Source: Panulirus ornatus (taxonomy: Eukaryota > Arthropoda > Malacostraca > Decapoda > Palinuridae). From it: a stretch of 64,000 bases of DNA. The DNA lies in the NCBI RefSeq assembly GCF_036320965.1, contig NC_092225.1, forward strand, positions 32,667,887-32,731,886. Direction: 5' to 3'. Numbering within the stretch: position 1 is the first letter of the stretch; each line of letters opens with the position of its first letter. Positions 9,875-20,338 of this stretch are shown piece by piece. The notes under the pieces are model-generated. The model saw only the letters and a program-made list of their open reading frames with translations. It did no database searches and was not told the DNA's origin. The position numbers and the translations under genes were made by a program.

Positions 9875-11299
9875 ATTTTATTTATTATCCTTTGTTGCTG
9901 TCTCCCGTGTTAGTGAGGTAGCACAAGGAAACAGATAGAAAAATGGCCTAACCAACCCACATACACATGCATATACATACACGTCCACACACGCACATAC
10001 ACATACCTATATATTTGAACGAATACATATATATACATACATAGACATATGCATATATACACATGTGCATAATTCATACTTGCTGCCTTCATTCATTCCT
10101 GTCACCACCCCGCCACACATGAAATGACAACCCCCTCCCTCTTCATGCATGTGAGGGAGAGCTAAGAAAAGACAACAAAGGCCACAATCATTCACACTCA
10201 GTCTTTAGCTGTCATATATAATGCACCGAAACCACAGCACCCTTTCCACATCCAGGCCCCACAAAACTTTCCATTGTTTACCCCAAACGCTTCACATGCC
10301 CTGGTTCAATCCATTGACAGCACGTTGACCCCGGTGTACCACATCGTTCCAATTTACTTTACTCCTTGCACGCCTTTCACCCTCCTGCATGTTCAGGCCC
10401 CGATCGCTCAAAATCTTTATCACTCCATCCTTCCACCACCAATTGGGTCTCCCACTTCTCGTTCCCTCCACCTCTGACACATATATCCTCTTTGTCAATC
10501 TTTCCTCACTCATTCTCTTCATGTGACCAAACCATTTCAAAACACCCTCTTCTGCTCTCTCAGCCACACACTTTTTATTACCACACATCTCTCTTACCCT
10601 TTCATTACTTACTCGACCATACCACTTCACACCACACATTGTCCTCAAACATCTCATTTCCAACACATACACCCTCTTCTGCACAACTCTATCTATAGCC
10701 CATGCCTCGCAACTATATAACATTGTTGGAACCACTGTTCCTTCAAACATAGCCATTTTTTCTTTCTGAGGTAATTTTCTCACCTTCCACACATTTCTCA
10801 ATGCTCCCAGAACTTTCGCTCCATCCCCCACCCTGTGACTCACTTCTGCTTCCATAGTTCCATCCGCTGCCAAATCAACTCCCAGATATCTAAAACACTT
10901 CTTTTCCTCCAGTTTTTCTCCATTCAAACTTACTTCCAGTTGACTTGACCCTCAACTCTACTGTACCTAATAACCTTGCTCTTGTTCACATTTACTCTTA
11001 GCTTTCTTTTTTCACACCCTTTACCAAACTCAGTCACCAGTTTCTGCAGTTTCTCTCCCAAATCAGCCACCAACGCTGTATCATGAGCGAACAACAACTG
11101 ACTCACTTCCTAAACCCTCTCATCCACAACAGACTGCATACTTGCCCCTCTCTCCAACACTTTTGCATTCACTTCCCTAACAACCCCATCCATAAACTAA
11201 TTAAACAACCATGGAGACATCACGCATCCCTGCTGCAAACCGACATTCACTGAGAACCAATCACTTTCCTCTCTTTCTACTTGTACACATGCCTTGCAT
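9875..11299 (-). mobile_element. RTE-A LINE, long form, RT and 3' UTR, 5'-truncated
   Basis: It has a tail (TTTTATTTATTATCC), the box with GTGTTAGTGAGGTAGCACAAGG, a long 3' UTR to about 10290, then RT C-terminal coding up to 11299 where it breaks near the CKACVR motif. The open piece 10292-10927 covers EKLEEKKCFRYLGVDL to the C-terminus, and a shift near 10930 breaks the rest. Confidence 0.88.
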
Positions 11300-11374
11300 T
11301 TTATACTTAATAGTTCTTTCCTGTTTCAGTTAGGTAGTGCTAGGAAACAGATGAAGAATGTCCCATCCACTCAT
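11300..11374 (-). mobile_element. Old-form RTE tail fragment
   Basis: TATACTTAATAG, then GTTTCAGTTAGGTAGTGCTAGGAAACAGATGAAGAATGTCCCATCCACTCAT. Its last 8 bp (CCACTCAT) recur at 12935-12942, so a later insertion split or followed it. Confidence 0.6.
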
Positions 11375-11383
11375 TATATTTTT

Positions 11384-12676
11384 ATTATACTTTGTCGCTG
11401 TCTCCCGCGTTTGCGAGGTAGCGCAAGGAAACAGACGAAAGAAATGGCCCAACCCCCCCCCATACACATGTATATACATACGTCCACACACGCAAATATA
11501 CATACCTACACAGCTTTCCATGGTTTACCCCAGACGCTTCACATGCCCTGCTTCAATCCACTGACAGCACGTCAACCCCGGTATACCACATCGCTCCAAT
11601 TCACTCTATTCCTTACCCTCCTTTCACCCTCCTGCATGTTCAGGCCCCGATCACACAAAATCTTTTTCACTCCATCTTTCCACCTCCAATTTGATCTCCC
11701 TCTTCTCCTTGTTCCCTCCACCTCCGACACATATATCCTCTTGGTCAATCTTTCCTCACTCATCCTCTCCATGTGCCCAAACCACTTCAAAACACCCTCT
11801 TCTGCTCTCTCAATCACGCTCTTTTTATTTCCACACATCTCTCTTACCCTTACGTTACTCACTCGATCAAACCACCTCACACCACACATTGTCCTCAAAC
11901 ATCTCATTTCCAGCACATCCATTCTCCTGCGCACAACTCTATCCACAGCCCACGCCTCGCAACCATACAACATTGTTGGAACCACTATTCCTTCAAACAT
12001 ACCCATTTTTGCTTTCCGAGATAATGTTCTCGACTTCCACACATTCTTCAAGGCCCCCAGGATTTTCGCCCCCTCCCCCACCCTATGATCCGCTTCCGCT
12101 TCCATGGTTCCATCCGCTGCCAGATCCACTCCCAGATATCTAAAACACTTCACTTCCTCCAGTTTTTTCCATTCAAACTCACCTCCCAATTGACTTGACC
12201 CTCAACCCTACTGTACCTAATAACCTTGCTCTTATTCACATTTACTCTTAACTTTCTTCTTCCACACACTTTCCCAAACTCAGTCACCAGCTTCTGCAGT
12301 TTCTCACATAAATCAGCCACCAGCGCTGTATCATCAGCGAACAACAACTGACTCACTTCCCAAGCTCTCTCATCCCCAACAGACTTCATACTTGCCCCTC
12401 TTTCCAAAACTCTTGCATTTACCTCCCTAACAACCCCATCCATAAACAAATTAAACAACCATGGAGACATCACGCACCCCTGCCGCAAACCTACATTCAC
12501 TGAGAACCAATCACTTTCCTCTCTTCCTACACGTACACATGCCTTACATCCTCGATAAAAACTTTTCACTGCTTCTAACAACTTTTCTCCCACACCATAT
12601 ATTCTTAATACCTTCCACAGAGCATCTCTATCAACTCTATCATATGCCTTCTCCAGATCCATAAATGCTACATACA
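11384..12676 (-). mobile_element. RTE-A LINE, short form, inserted in another copy's tail
   Basis: Short 3' UTR (11395-11570), RT C-terminal domain (11572-12160), then RT core up to 12677. One frameshift lies near 12155-12170, where one A/T is missing from the GEKLEEV coding run. The catalytic box is LFADDT. The left flank TATATTTTT (11375-11383) recurs at the right flank in the T-tail of the next copy, consistent with insertion into that tail. Confidence 0.88.
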
Positions 12677-12677
12677 T
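12150..12677 (-). pseudogene. RTE-A reverse transcriptase core fragment (175 codons)
   Basis: An open piece of the RT core, from YVAFMDLEKAYDRVD (residue 2 on) through GLRQGCVMSPWLFNLFMDG to LLFADDTALVAD and SLNGKNWRK, where a 1-base deletion shifts the frame. The C-terminal domain continues in another frame at 11572-12189. Together they make a 5'-truncated, frameshifted RT. Confidence 0.85.
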
Positions 12678-12934
12678 ATATATATATTTTTTTTTTTTTT
12701 TTTTTTATACTTCGTCACTGTCTCCCGCGTTTGCGAGGTAGCGCAAGGAAACAAACGAAAGAAATGGCCCAACCCCCCCCATACACATGTATATACATAC
12801 GTCCACACACGCAAATATACATACCTACACAGCTTTCCATGGTTTACCCCAGACGCTTCACATGCCTTGATTCAATCCACTGACAGCACGTCAACCCCGG
12901 TATACCACATCGCTCCAATTCACTCTATTCCTTG
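12677..12934 (-). mobile_element. RTE-A LINE short-form 3' end
   Basis: T-tail (12686-12705), tail box, short 3' UTR, and the first few codons in from the ORF end, stopping at ATTCCTTGCC. CCACTCAT at 12935-12942 matches 11367-11374, so this copy was probably the first to land there and the copy at 11384-12676 entered its tail later. Confidence 0.8.
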
Positions 12935-12951
12935 CCACTCATATACATATA

Positions 12952-14196
12952 TTTATTATACTTAATCGCAGTCTCCTGCATCAGCAAGGTAGCACAAAGA
13001 AACGGATGAAAGAATGGCCCAGTCCACCTGCTTTCTCAACCACACTCTTTTTATTACCACACATCTCTCTTATCCTTTCATTACTTGCTTGACCAAACCA
13101 CCTCACACCACATCTTGTCCTCAAACATTTCATTTCCAACACATCCACCCTCCTCCGCACAATCCTATTTATAGCCCATGCCTCGCAACCATATAACATT
13201 GTTGGAACCCCTATTCCTTCAAACATACCCATTTTTGCTCTCCGAGATAATGTTATTGCCTTCCATTCATTCTTCAACGCTCCCAGAACCTTCACCCCCT
13301 CCCCCTCCCTGTGGCTCACTTATGCTTCCATGGTTCCATCCGCTGCCAAATCCACTCCCAGATATCTGAAACACTTCACTTCCTCCAGTTTTTCTCCATT
13401 CAAACTTACCTCCCAATTAACCTGTCCCTCATCCCTGCTGAACGTAATAACCTTGCTCTTATTCACATTTACTCTCAGCTTTCTTCCTTTACACACTTTA
13501 CAAAACTCAGTCACCAGCTTCTGCAGTTTCTCACCCAAAGTAGCCACCAGCGCTGTATCATCAGCAAACAACAACTGACTCACTTTGCAGACCCTCTTAT
13601 CCACAACAGACTGCATACTTGCCCCTCTTTCCAAAACTCTTGCATTCACCTCCTTAACAACCCCATCCATAAACATCTTTAACAACCATAGAGACATCAC
13701 ACACCCCTGCCACAAACCGACATTCACTGGGAACAAGTCACGTTCCTCTTCTCCTACTCGTACACATGCTTTACATTCTTGATAAAAACTTTTCACTGCT
13801 TCTAGCGACTTACTTCCCACTCCATATATTCTTAATACCTTCCACAAAGCATCTCTATCAACTGTATCATATGCCCTCTCCAGATCCATAAATGCTACAT
13901 ACAAATCCATCTGTTTTTCTAAGTATTTCTCACATGCATTCTTCAAAGCAAATGCCTGATCCACACATCCTCTACCACTTCTGAAACCACACTGCTCTTC
14001 TCCAATCTGATGCTCAGTACATTCCTTTACCCTCAATCAATACCCTCCCATATAATTTCCCTGGAATACTCAACAAACTTATACCTCTCTAATTTGAGCA
14101 CTCACCTTTATCCCTTTTGCCTTTGCACAATGCCACTATGCATGCATTATGCCAATCCTCCGGCACTTCACCATTAAGAATACATACATTGAATAT
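12952..14196 (-). mobile_element. RTE-A LINE, RT part, left half of an interrupted copy
   Basis: Tail box (12960-13020), then a jump straight into RT C-terminal coding at about 13029, so most of the 3' UTR and ORF end are deleted. RT coding continues to 14165 (open piece 13320-14036 with AFMDLERAYDTVD, a MSLWLL variant of MSPWLF, and LLFADDTALVA). The copy is interrupted at 14196 by a + strand RTE-A insertion and resumes at 14962. Confidence 0.85.
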
Positions 14197-14961
14197 GTGG
14201 TGTGAGGTGGTTTGATTGAGTAAGTAATGTGAGGGTGAGAGAGATGTGTGGAAATAAAAAGAGCATGGTTGAGAGGGCAGAAGAGGGTGTTTTGAAATGG
14301 TTTGGGCACATGGAGAGAATGAGTGAGGAAAGATTGAACAAGAGGATATATGTGTCGGAGGTGGAGGGGACAAGGAGAAGTGGGAGACCAAATTGGAGGT
14401 TGAAAGATGGAGTGAAAAAGATTTTGAGTGATCGTGGCCTGAACATGCAGGAGGGTGAAAGGCGGAGAAGGAATAGAGTGAATTGGATCGATGTGGTATA
14501 CCGGGGTCGACGTGCTGTCAATGGATTGAACCAGGGCATGTGACGCATCTGGGGTAAACCATGGAAAGTTGTGTGGGGCCTGGATGTGGAAAGGGAGCTA
14601 TGGTTTTGGGCATTATTACATGACAGCTAGAGACTGAGTGTGAACGAATGGGGCCTTTGTTGTCTTCCTAGTGCTACCTCGCACACATGAGGGGGGAGGG
14701 GGATGTTATTCCATGTGTAGCAAGGTGGCGATGGGAATAAATAAAGGCAGACTATGAATTATGTACATGTGTATATATATATATGTCTGTGTGTGCATAT
14801 ATATGTGTACATTGAGATGTATAGGTATGTATATTTGCATGTGTGGATGTGTATGTATATACATGTGTATGTGGGTGGGTTGGGCCATTTCTTTCTTCTG
14901 TTTCCTTGCGCTACCTCGCAAACGCGGGAGACAGCGACAAAGCAAATAAAAAAAAGATATA
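14197..14961 (+). mobile_element. RTE-A LINE, long form, nested insertion with 11-bp target duplication
   Basis: Begins within the region encoding GVRWFD and runs through the ORF end (14229-14543 open) and the long 3' UTR to the box GCAAACGCGGGAGACAGCGACAAAG and an AAATAAAAAAAAG tail. ACATTGAATAT occurs at 14186-14196 and 14962-14972. The host RTE-A copy on the minus strand reads continuously once the insert is removed (ACATTGAATATCCTTACCAACC). Confidence 0.93.
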
Positions 14962-15860
14962 ACATTGAATATCCTTACCAACCAATCAACAACACAGTTA
15001 CCCCCTTTTTGATAAATTCCACAGTAGTACCATTCAAACCCACTGCCTTGCTGGCTTTCATCTTCCACAAAGCTTTCACTACCTCTTTTTTGTTTACCAA
15101 ACCATTCTCCCTGACTCTCTCACTTTGCACACCACCTCGAACAAAACACCCTTTATCTGCCACTCTATCATCAAACACATTCAACAAACCTTCAGAATGC
15201 TCACTACATCTTCTCACTTCACCACTACTTATTATTACCTCCCAATTAGCCCCCTTCACTGATGTTCCCATTTATTCTCTTGTCTTACACACTTTATTTA
15301 CCTTCTTCCAAAACATCATTTTATTCACTCTAAAATTTAATGTTATTTTTCCCCAACCCCAACTCTCATTTGCCTCTTTTTCATCACATGCACCTTTCTC
15401 TTGACCTCCTGCCACTTTCTTTTATACATCTCCCTTTCATTCACGCTACTTCCCTGCAAAAATCATTCAAATGCCTCTCTCTTTTCTTTCGCAAACAATC
15501 TTACCTCTTCATCCCACCACTCACTACCCTTTCTAATCTGCCCACCTCCCACCTTTCTCATGCCACAGGCATCTTTTGCGCAAGCCATCACTGCTTCCTT
15601 AACTATGTCCCATTCCTCCCTCACTCCCCTTACATCATTTGCTCTCACCTTTTTTCATTCTGCACTCAATCTCTCCTGGTATTTCCTCACACAAGTCTCC
15701 TTTCCAAGCTCACTTACTCTCACCACTCTCTTCACTCCAACATTCTTCTTTTCTGAAAACCTCTACAAATCTTCACCTTTGCCTCCACAAGATAATGATC
15801 AGACTTCCCTCCAGTTACCCCTCAGCTCCTACATCAGGAGTAGTGCTACTCCTTCCTTTG
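14962..15860 (-). mobile_element. RTE-A LINE, right half of the interrupted copy (EN-RT linker)
   Basis: It continues the copy 12952-14196 with the EN-RT linker region: IKKGVTVLLIGW, NKKEVVKALWKMKASKAVGLNG and EWWDEEVRLFAKEKREAFE on the minus strand. It ends in endonuclease coding around 15780-15860, where it meets a + strand RTE-A copy head to head. Confidence 0.82.
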
Positions 15861-18085
15861 GATGGATGTCCGATCATTACCTTGTGGAGGCGAAGGTGAA
15901 GATTTGTAGAGGTTTTCAGAAAAGAAGAGAGAATGTTAGGGTGAAGAGAGTGTTGAGAGTGAGTGAGCTTGGAAAGGAGAATTGTGTGAAGATGTACTAG
16001 GAGAGATTGAGTTTATGATTGAAAAAGGTGAGAGCAAATGACATATGGGAAGTGGAGGAGGAATGGGATTTATTCAGGGAAGTAGTGATGGCTTGCACAA
16101 AAGATGCCTGTGGCATGAGAAAGGTGGTAGGTGGGCAGGTTAGAAAGGTTAGTGAGTGGTGGAATGAAGTAAGATTGATAGTGAAAGAGAAAAGAGAGGC
16201 ATTTGGACTCAAGAGAAAGGTGCAGGTGAAAAAGAGGGCAAATGAGAGATGGGGTGAGAGAGTATCGTTAGATTGTAGGGGGAATAAGATGTTTTGGAAG
16301 GAGATAAATAAAGTGCGTAAGGCAAGAGAACAAATGGGAACATTGGTGAAGGGGGCTTATGGGGAGGTAAAATAACAAGTAGTGGTGTAGTAAGGAGATG
16401 GAGTGAGTATTTTGAAGGTTTGTTGAATGTGGTTGATGATAGAGTGGCAGATATAGGGTGTTTTGATCGAGATGGTGTGCAAAAAGAGAGGGTCAGGGAG
16501 AAAGGTTTAGTAAACAGAGAAAAGTTAGTGAAAGCTTTGCAGAAGATGGAAGCCGGAAAGGTGGTGGGTTTGGATGGTATTGCAGTGGAATTTATCAAAA
16601 AAGGGGGTGACTGTGTTGTTGACTGGTTGGTAAGGATATTCACTGTATGTATGGTTCATGGTGAAGTGCCTGAGGGTTGGCGAAGTACGCGCATAGTGCC
16701 ATTGTACAAAGGCAAAGGGGATGAAGGTGAGTGTTCAATTTATAAAGGTATAAGTTTGTTTTAGTATTCCTGGGAAATTATATGGGAGGGTATTGATTGA
16801 GAGGGTGAAGGCATCAGATTGGGGAAGAGCAGTGTGGTTTCAAAAGTGGTACAGGATGTGTGGATCATTTGTTTGCTATGGAGAATGTATGTGAGAAATG
16901 CTTAGAAAAACAAATGGATTAGTATGTGGCATTTTTGGATCTGGAGAAGGCATATGATAGAGTTGATAGAGATGCTCTGTGGAAGGTATTAAGAGTATGT
17001 GGTGTGGGAGGTAAGTTGCTAGAAGCAGTGAAAAGTTTTTATCAAGGATGTAAGGCATGTGTACGAGTAGGAAGAGAGGAAAGTGATTGGTTCCCGGTGA
17101 ATGTTGGTTTTCGGCAGGGGTGCGTGATGTCTCTGTGGTTGTTTAATTTGTTTATGGATGGGGTTGTTAGGGAGGTGAATGCAAGAGTTTTGGAGAGAGG
17201 GGCAAGTATGCTGTCTGCTGCCGATGAGTCAGTTGTTGTTTGCTGATGATACAGCACTGGTGGCTAATTTGGGTGAGAAACTGCAGAAGCTGGTGACAGA
17301 GTTTTGTAAAGTGTGAGAAAGAAGAAAGCTGAGAGTAAATGTGAATAAGAGCAAGGTTATTAGGTTTAGTAGGGTTAAGGAACAAGTTAATTGGGAAGTA
17401 AGTTTGAGTGGAGAAAAACTGGAGGAAGTGAAGTGTTTTAGATATCTGGGAGTGGATTTGGCAGTGGATGGAACCATAGAAGTGGAAGTGAGTCACAGGG
17501 TGAGGGAGGAGGCAAAGGTTCTGGGAGTGTTGAAGAATATGTGGAATTCAGTAATGTTGTCTTGGAGAGTAAAAATGGGTATGTTTGAAGGAATAGTGGT
17601 TCCAACAATGTTAAATGGTTGTGAGGCATGGGCTATAGATAGGGTTGTGCAGAGGAGGGTGGATGTGTTGGAAATGAAATGTTTGAGGACAATATGTGGT
17701 GTGCAATGGTTTGATTAAGTAATGGAAGGGGAAGAGAGATGTGTGGTAGTAAAAAGAGTGTGGTTGAGAGAGCAGAAGAGGATGTGTTGAAATGGTTTGG
17801 ACACATGGAAAGAATGAGTGGGGAAAGATTGACAAAGAGGATATATGTATTAAAGACGGAGGGAAGAAAGAGAAGTGGGAGACCAAATTGGAGGTGGAAG
17901 AATGGAGTGAAAACGATTTTGAGAGATTGGGGCCTGAACATACAGGAGGTTGAAAAGCATGCAAGGAATAGAGTGGATTGAAGTGATGTGGTATGCTGGG
18001 GTCGATGTGCTGTCAGTTGACTGAACCAGGGTATGTGAAATGTGTGGGGTAAACCATGGAAAGGTTTATGGGGCATAAGTTTCTA
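15861..18085 (+). mobile_element. RTE-A LINE, EN end to 3' UTR start (decayed)
   Basis: It opens with the SDHYLVEAKVKICRGFQKRR equivalent (15870-15930) and then gives linker, RT and C-terminal domain to about 17995. Several stops and frameshifts break it into open pieces 16019-16375, 16420-16764, 16926-17246, 17341-17718 and 17739-17981. LLFADD is recognisable near 17235-17252. The 3' UTR is cut off shortly after the ORF end. Confidence 0.88.
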
Positions 18086-18225
18086 GTTTCTGTGCTAGGT
18101 AGTGAGAAATGACTTTTGAAATTGTATATTGATATATGATGTATTGATATTGGAATACTTTTTTTTTTTTTTGAGAAACAATGGTCACTGTTTGGGTTTT
18201 ATATCTCTTACTTTACAATTTACAG

Positions 18226-18357
18226 ATGATCCACACTGGTTTGTGCTGCTAGATGCAGCTGGATTAACAGCTACCTGTCCACTTGATCTATCCAAGTGGA
18301 AACCAGACTTCATTCCTGTTTCCTTTTACAAAATCTTTGGGTATCCAAGTGGATTAG
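18226..18357 (+). CDS. MOCOS: MOCOS exon carrying the PLP-binding lysine
   Basis: This exon follows acceptor tttacag and ends at ttag|gtattg. It enters and leaves in phase 1, which matches the preceding exon end (5110) and the next exon start (19982). It encodes HWFVLLDAAG, then SFYKIFGYPSGLG. The lysine codon at 18330-18332 in SFYKIFG is the family's Schiff-base lysine for pyridoxal phosphate. The separating intron is 13.1 kb and is almost filled with retrotransposons. The exon is intact, so the enzyme core appears to be under constraint. Confidence 0.92.
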
Positions 18358-18449
18358 GTATTGTATGTTTATTTGTTCTTTGTGATTGTGTGTGCATTTA
18401 ATTACCAGTTGGTGCTTATTTGTACTGTATAAAGAGCAAGTTTTACATT

Positions 18450-19165
18450 TGTAAGGCCCTATCTCTTGAGCATTCTTTATTCTAAATCTTAAATTTTTGT
18501 GTGCTGTCTACATTAACCATATCTCCAATCATTTTATTCCATTCCTCCACCACTCTTATACTATAAAATTACCTCCTCACATTTTTTAACTAGTTGCATA
18601 CTTAACACTTGTTCTTTGTAGTAATTCTCATACTACGAGACTCTGGCAGTGGGATATGAATCTTGTCAGCTCCCAAGTGTTTCTCACACACTGATTCCTA
18701 CAGCTTGTTTCCTGCTAGATGATAATGATATTGAGGCCCACTTTCATTGCGACCCATCTTTATTGCTTTACATTCACTTGTGTTGAACTTCAACCGTGTA
18801 TTAGACCAGCTTTGGAATTTTTCAAGGACCTTTTTTTTTTAAGGTGATTGCATTCTCTAAGCATTTTACTTCACTAATGACCATCGCATCACTGTCAAAC
18901 TTATTCAGAAAAGTCATTTTATAGATCGAAAAGAGTGATGGTTCCAGAACAGAACACTGTGCATTCCATTGGTCACCTCAATTCATTTTGTGAAGGCTCC
19001 TTTGATATGCATCCTTTGTTACCTTGTACTTAGATAATCTGTTATCAAAGGAGTTTTGCCCCTTATTCATGCTTGGTAATCCAGCTTCTTTATCAGCCTT
19101 CCATGTAATACAGTTTCAAATACTTTCTGGCAGTGTAGACACAAATATTTAACCTAGAATGTTTA
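18450..19165 (-). mobile_element. CR1/L2-type LINE reverse transcriptase fragment
   Basis: On the minus strand, pieces of an RT read CQKVFETVLHGRLIKKL (compare QKAFDTVPHKRLM in CR1/L2-type RTs), then RDYLSTR.QRMHIKGAFTK.IEVTNG. The 3' end (18455-18560 region) resembles that of the element at 39070-39560: GGCCCTATCTCTTGAGCAT versus GGGCCCCATATCTTGAACA. Many stops; inactive. Confidence 0.75.
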
Positions 19166-19189
19166 CCATGTCTTTACTCTTATTTGTAT

Positions 19190-19211
19190 ACACACACACA
19201 CACACACACAC
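19190..19211. repeat. (CA)n microsatellite
   Basis: About 11 CA units directly after the CR1/L2 fragment. Confidence 0.95.
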
Positions 19212-19476
19212 CTCAAGCCAGGCGTCCATTTATTGACCAGCCACAAAGGGAGGATGAAAAGCATAGTTGGCTGTGGTGCAACAGCTGTTCCCAAGCTTTG
19301 AACCCATGTTGGCCCATGTGCAAATCATGGTTAGTGATGGTAACCATGACACCATGGAAACCTGTCTGTATAAGAAGCTGTCTAGATATTTGTTATGGTT
19401 GGGATACATGAAATTGTAGTGTCATTCCATGATTTGACTGTTTTGATTCCCACATCTAAATATGGTTTTACTTTGT

Positions 19477-19727
19477 CTTTTTCTTTTTTTTCTTTTAAAC
19501 TATTCGCCATTTCCCGCGTTAGCGAGGTAGCGCTAAGAACAGAGGACTGGGCCTTTTTTGGAATATCCTCAACTGGCCCCCTCTGTTCCTTCTTTTGGAA
19601 AATTTAAAAAAAAAAAAAAAAAAAAACGAGAGGGGAGGATTTCCAGCCCCCCGCTCCCTCCCCTTTTAGTCGCCTTCTACGACACGCAGGGAATACGTGG
19701 GAAGTATTCTTAATCCCCTATCCCCAG
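19477..19727 (-). repeat. SINE-like repeat (SINE-R) with 13-bp target duplication
   Basis: The best-preserved SINE-R copy, 251 bp on the minus strand: head CCCTGGGGATAGGGGATTAAG, body with GTCGTAGAAGGCGACTAAAAG and GGAACAGAGGGGGCCAG, tail CGCTACCTCGCTAACGCGGG followed by AAATGGCGAATAGTTTAAAAG and an A-rich end. GGTTTTACTTTGT is present at 19464-19476 and 19728-19740. The tail box is shared with RTE-A. No tRNA-like A/B box is evident, so the head's origin is unknown. Confidence 0.9.
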
Positions 19728-19981
19728 GGTTTTACTTTGTAAAGTGACTTAAATCATTATATCACATCCATTAGGTTTAGTCTGTAGTAGTGTTTTCTGT
19801 GAATTATTTTCTAAACCTACCATGATTGTTTATGAACAGTTCAGCTACTATCTTAAAGTTTCTGAAACAAGACACTGTAGGATAACTAATCTTCTGAGAG
19901 CAATGTAATCACTGTAAGTATTGCTATATATATCAGAACTTTGAAACAAGAAAGTAAGTTTTAACAACTTTTGGTTTTCAG

Positions 19982-20105
19982 GATGCTTGCTGGTGAGGAA
20001 CACAGCCTGGCAGGCAATGGAGAAGAGTTATTATGGAGGAGGTACATTGCTCATGATTGATTCTAGGAAGATATTACAGGTCCCCCGCCCTAGACTTCAT
20101 GACAG
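19982..20105 (+). CDS. MOCOS: MOCOS exon, PLP domain continuation
   Basis: The acceptor is ttggttttcag and the donor gacag|gtatta. The exon enters in phase 1 and leaves in phase 2. It encodes the segment after the PLP lysine, with a GCLLVRN start and the Gly-rich YYGGGT motif typical of Moco sulfurases (vertebrate members have YFGGGT). It ends in RPRLHD plus a split Arg codon completed by the next exon. The gap to the previous exon (1.6 kb) holds a CR1/L2 fragment and a SINE copy. Confidence 0.9.
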
Positions 20106-20261
20106 GTATTAAGGCAAATATGTTTCCTCAAAGACTATATTTACAGTATTAGCAAACAGTGCCGAACAGTTACATCGTGGTATCAGTCTTATTTGTTAAT
20201 ATATTTGCTTTTACTCTACCTCTATTATTTTCATTTGTTGTTCTTTTTGGGATTATTGTAG

Positions 20262-20338
20262 ATTTGAAGATGGAACCCTTCCCTTCCTCAGTATTCTTGC
20301 TGTCAGGCATGGTCTAGATGCCATCAGAAAGCTAACAG
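20262..20338 (+). CDS. MOCOS: MOCOS exon, PLP domain, FEDGT motif
   Basis: A short exon after a 156-bp intron (acceptor gggattattgtag), ending at aacag|gtactg. It enters in phase 2 and leaves in phase 1. It encodes RFEDGTLPFLSILAVRHGLD and then the start of a LTGG motif. FEDGT followed by a long helix and LTGG is the conserved order in Moco sulfurases. The frame is intact. The downstream intron is 4.3 kb and mostly free of recognisable transposons. Confidence 0.9.

Noticed and set aside
11294..12088. 264-codon ORF on the + strand
   Set aside because: Antisense to two RTE-A pieces and their UTRs, with no independent coding evidence.
14754..14960. CRISPR-like or tandem regulatory arrays in CATA/TATG-rich tracts
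   Set aside because: No constant repeats with unique spacers; these are simple-sequence parts of the RTE-A 3' UTR.
15000..18085. Twin-priming (5' inversion) as explanation of the head-to-head RTE-A pair
   Set aside because: Both arms contain overlapping RT regions and their own 3' directions, so they are two insertions rather than one inverted copy.
19190..19211. Z-DNA forming promoter element at the CA repeat
   Set aside because: An ordinary microsatellite inside an intron with no associated transcription start.
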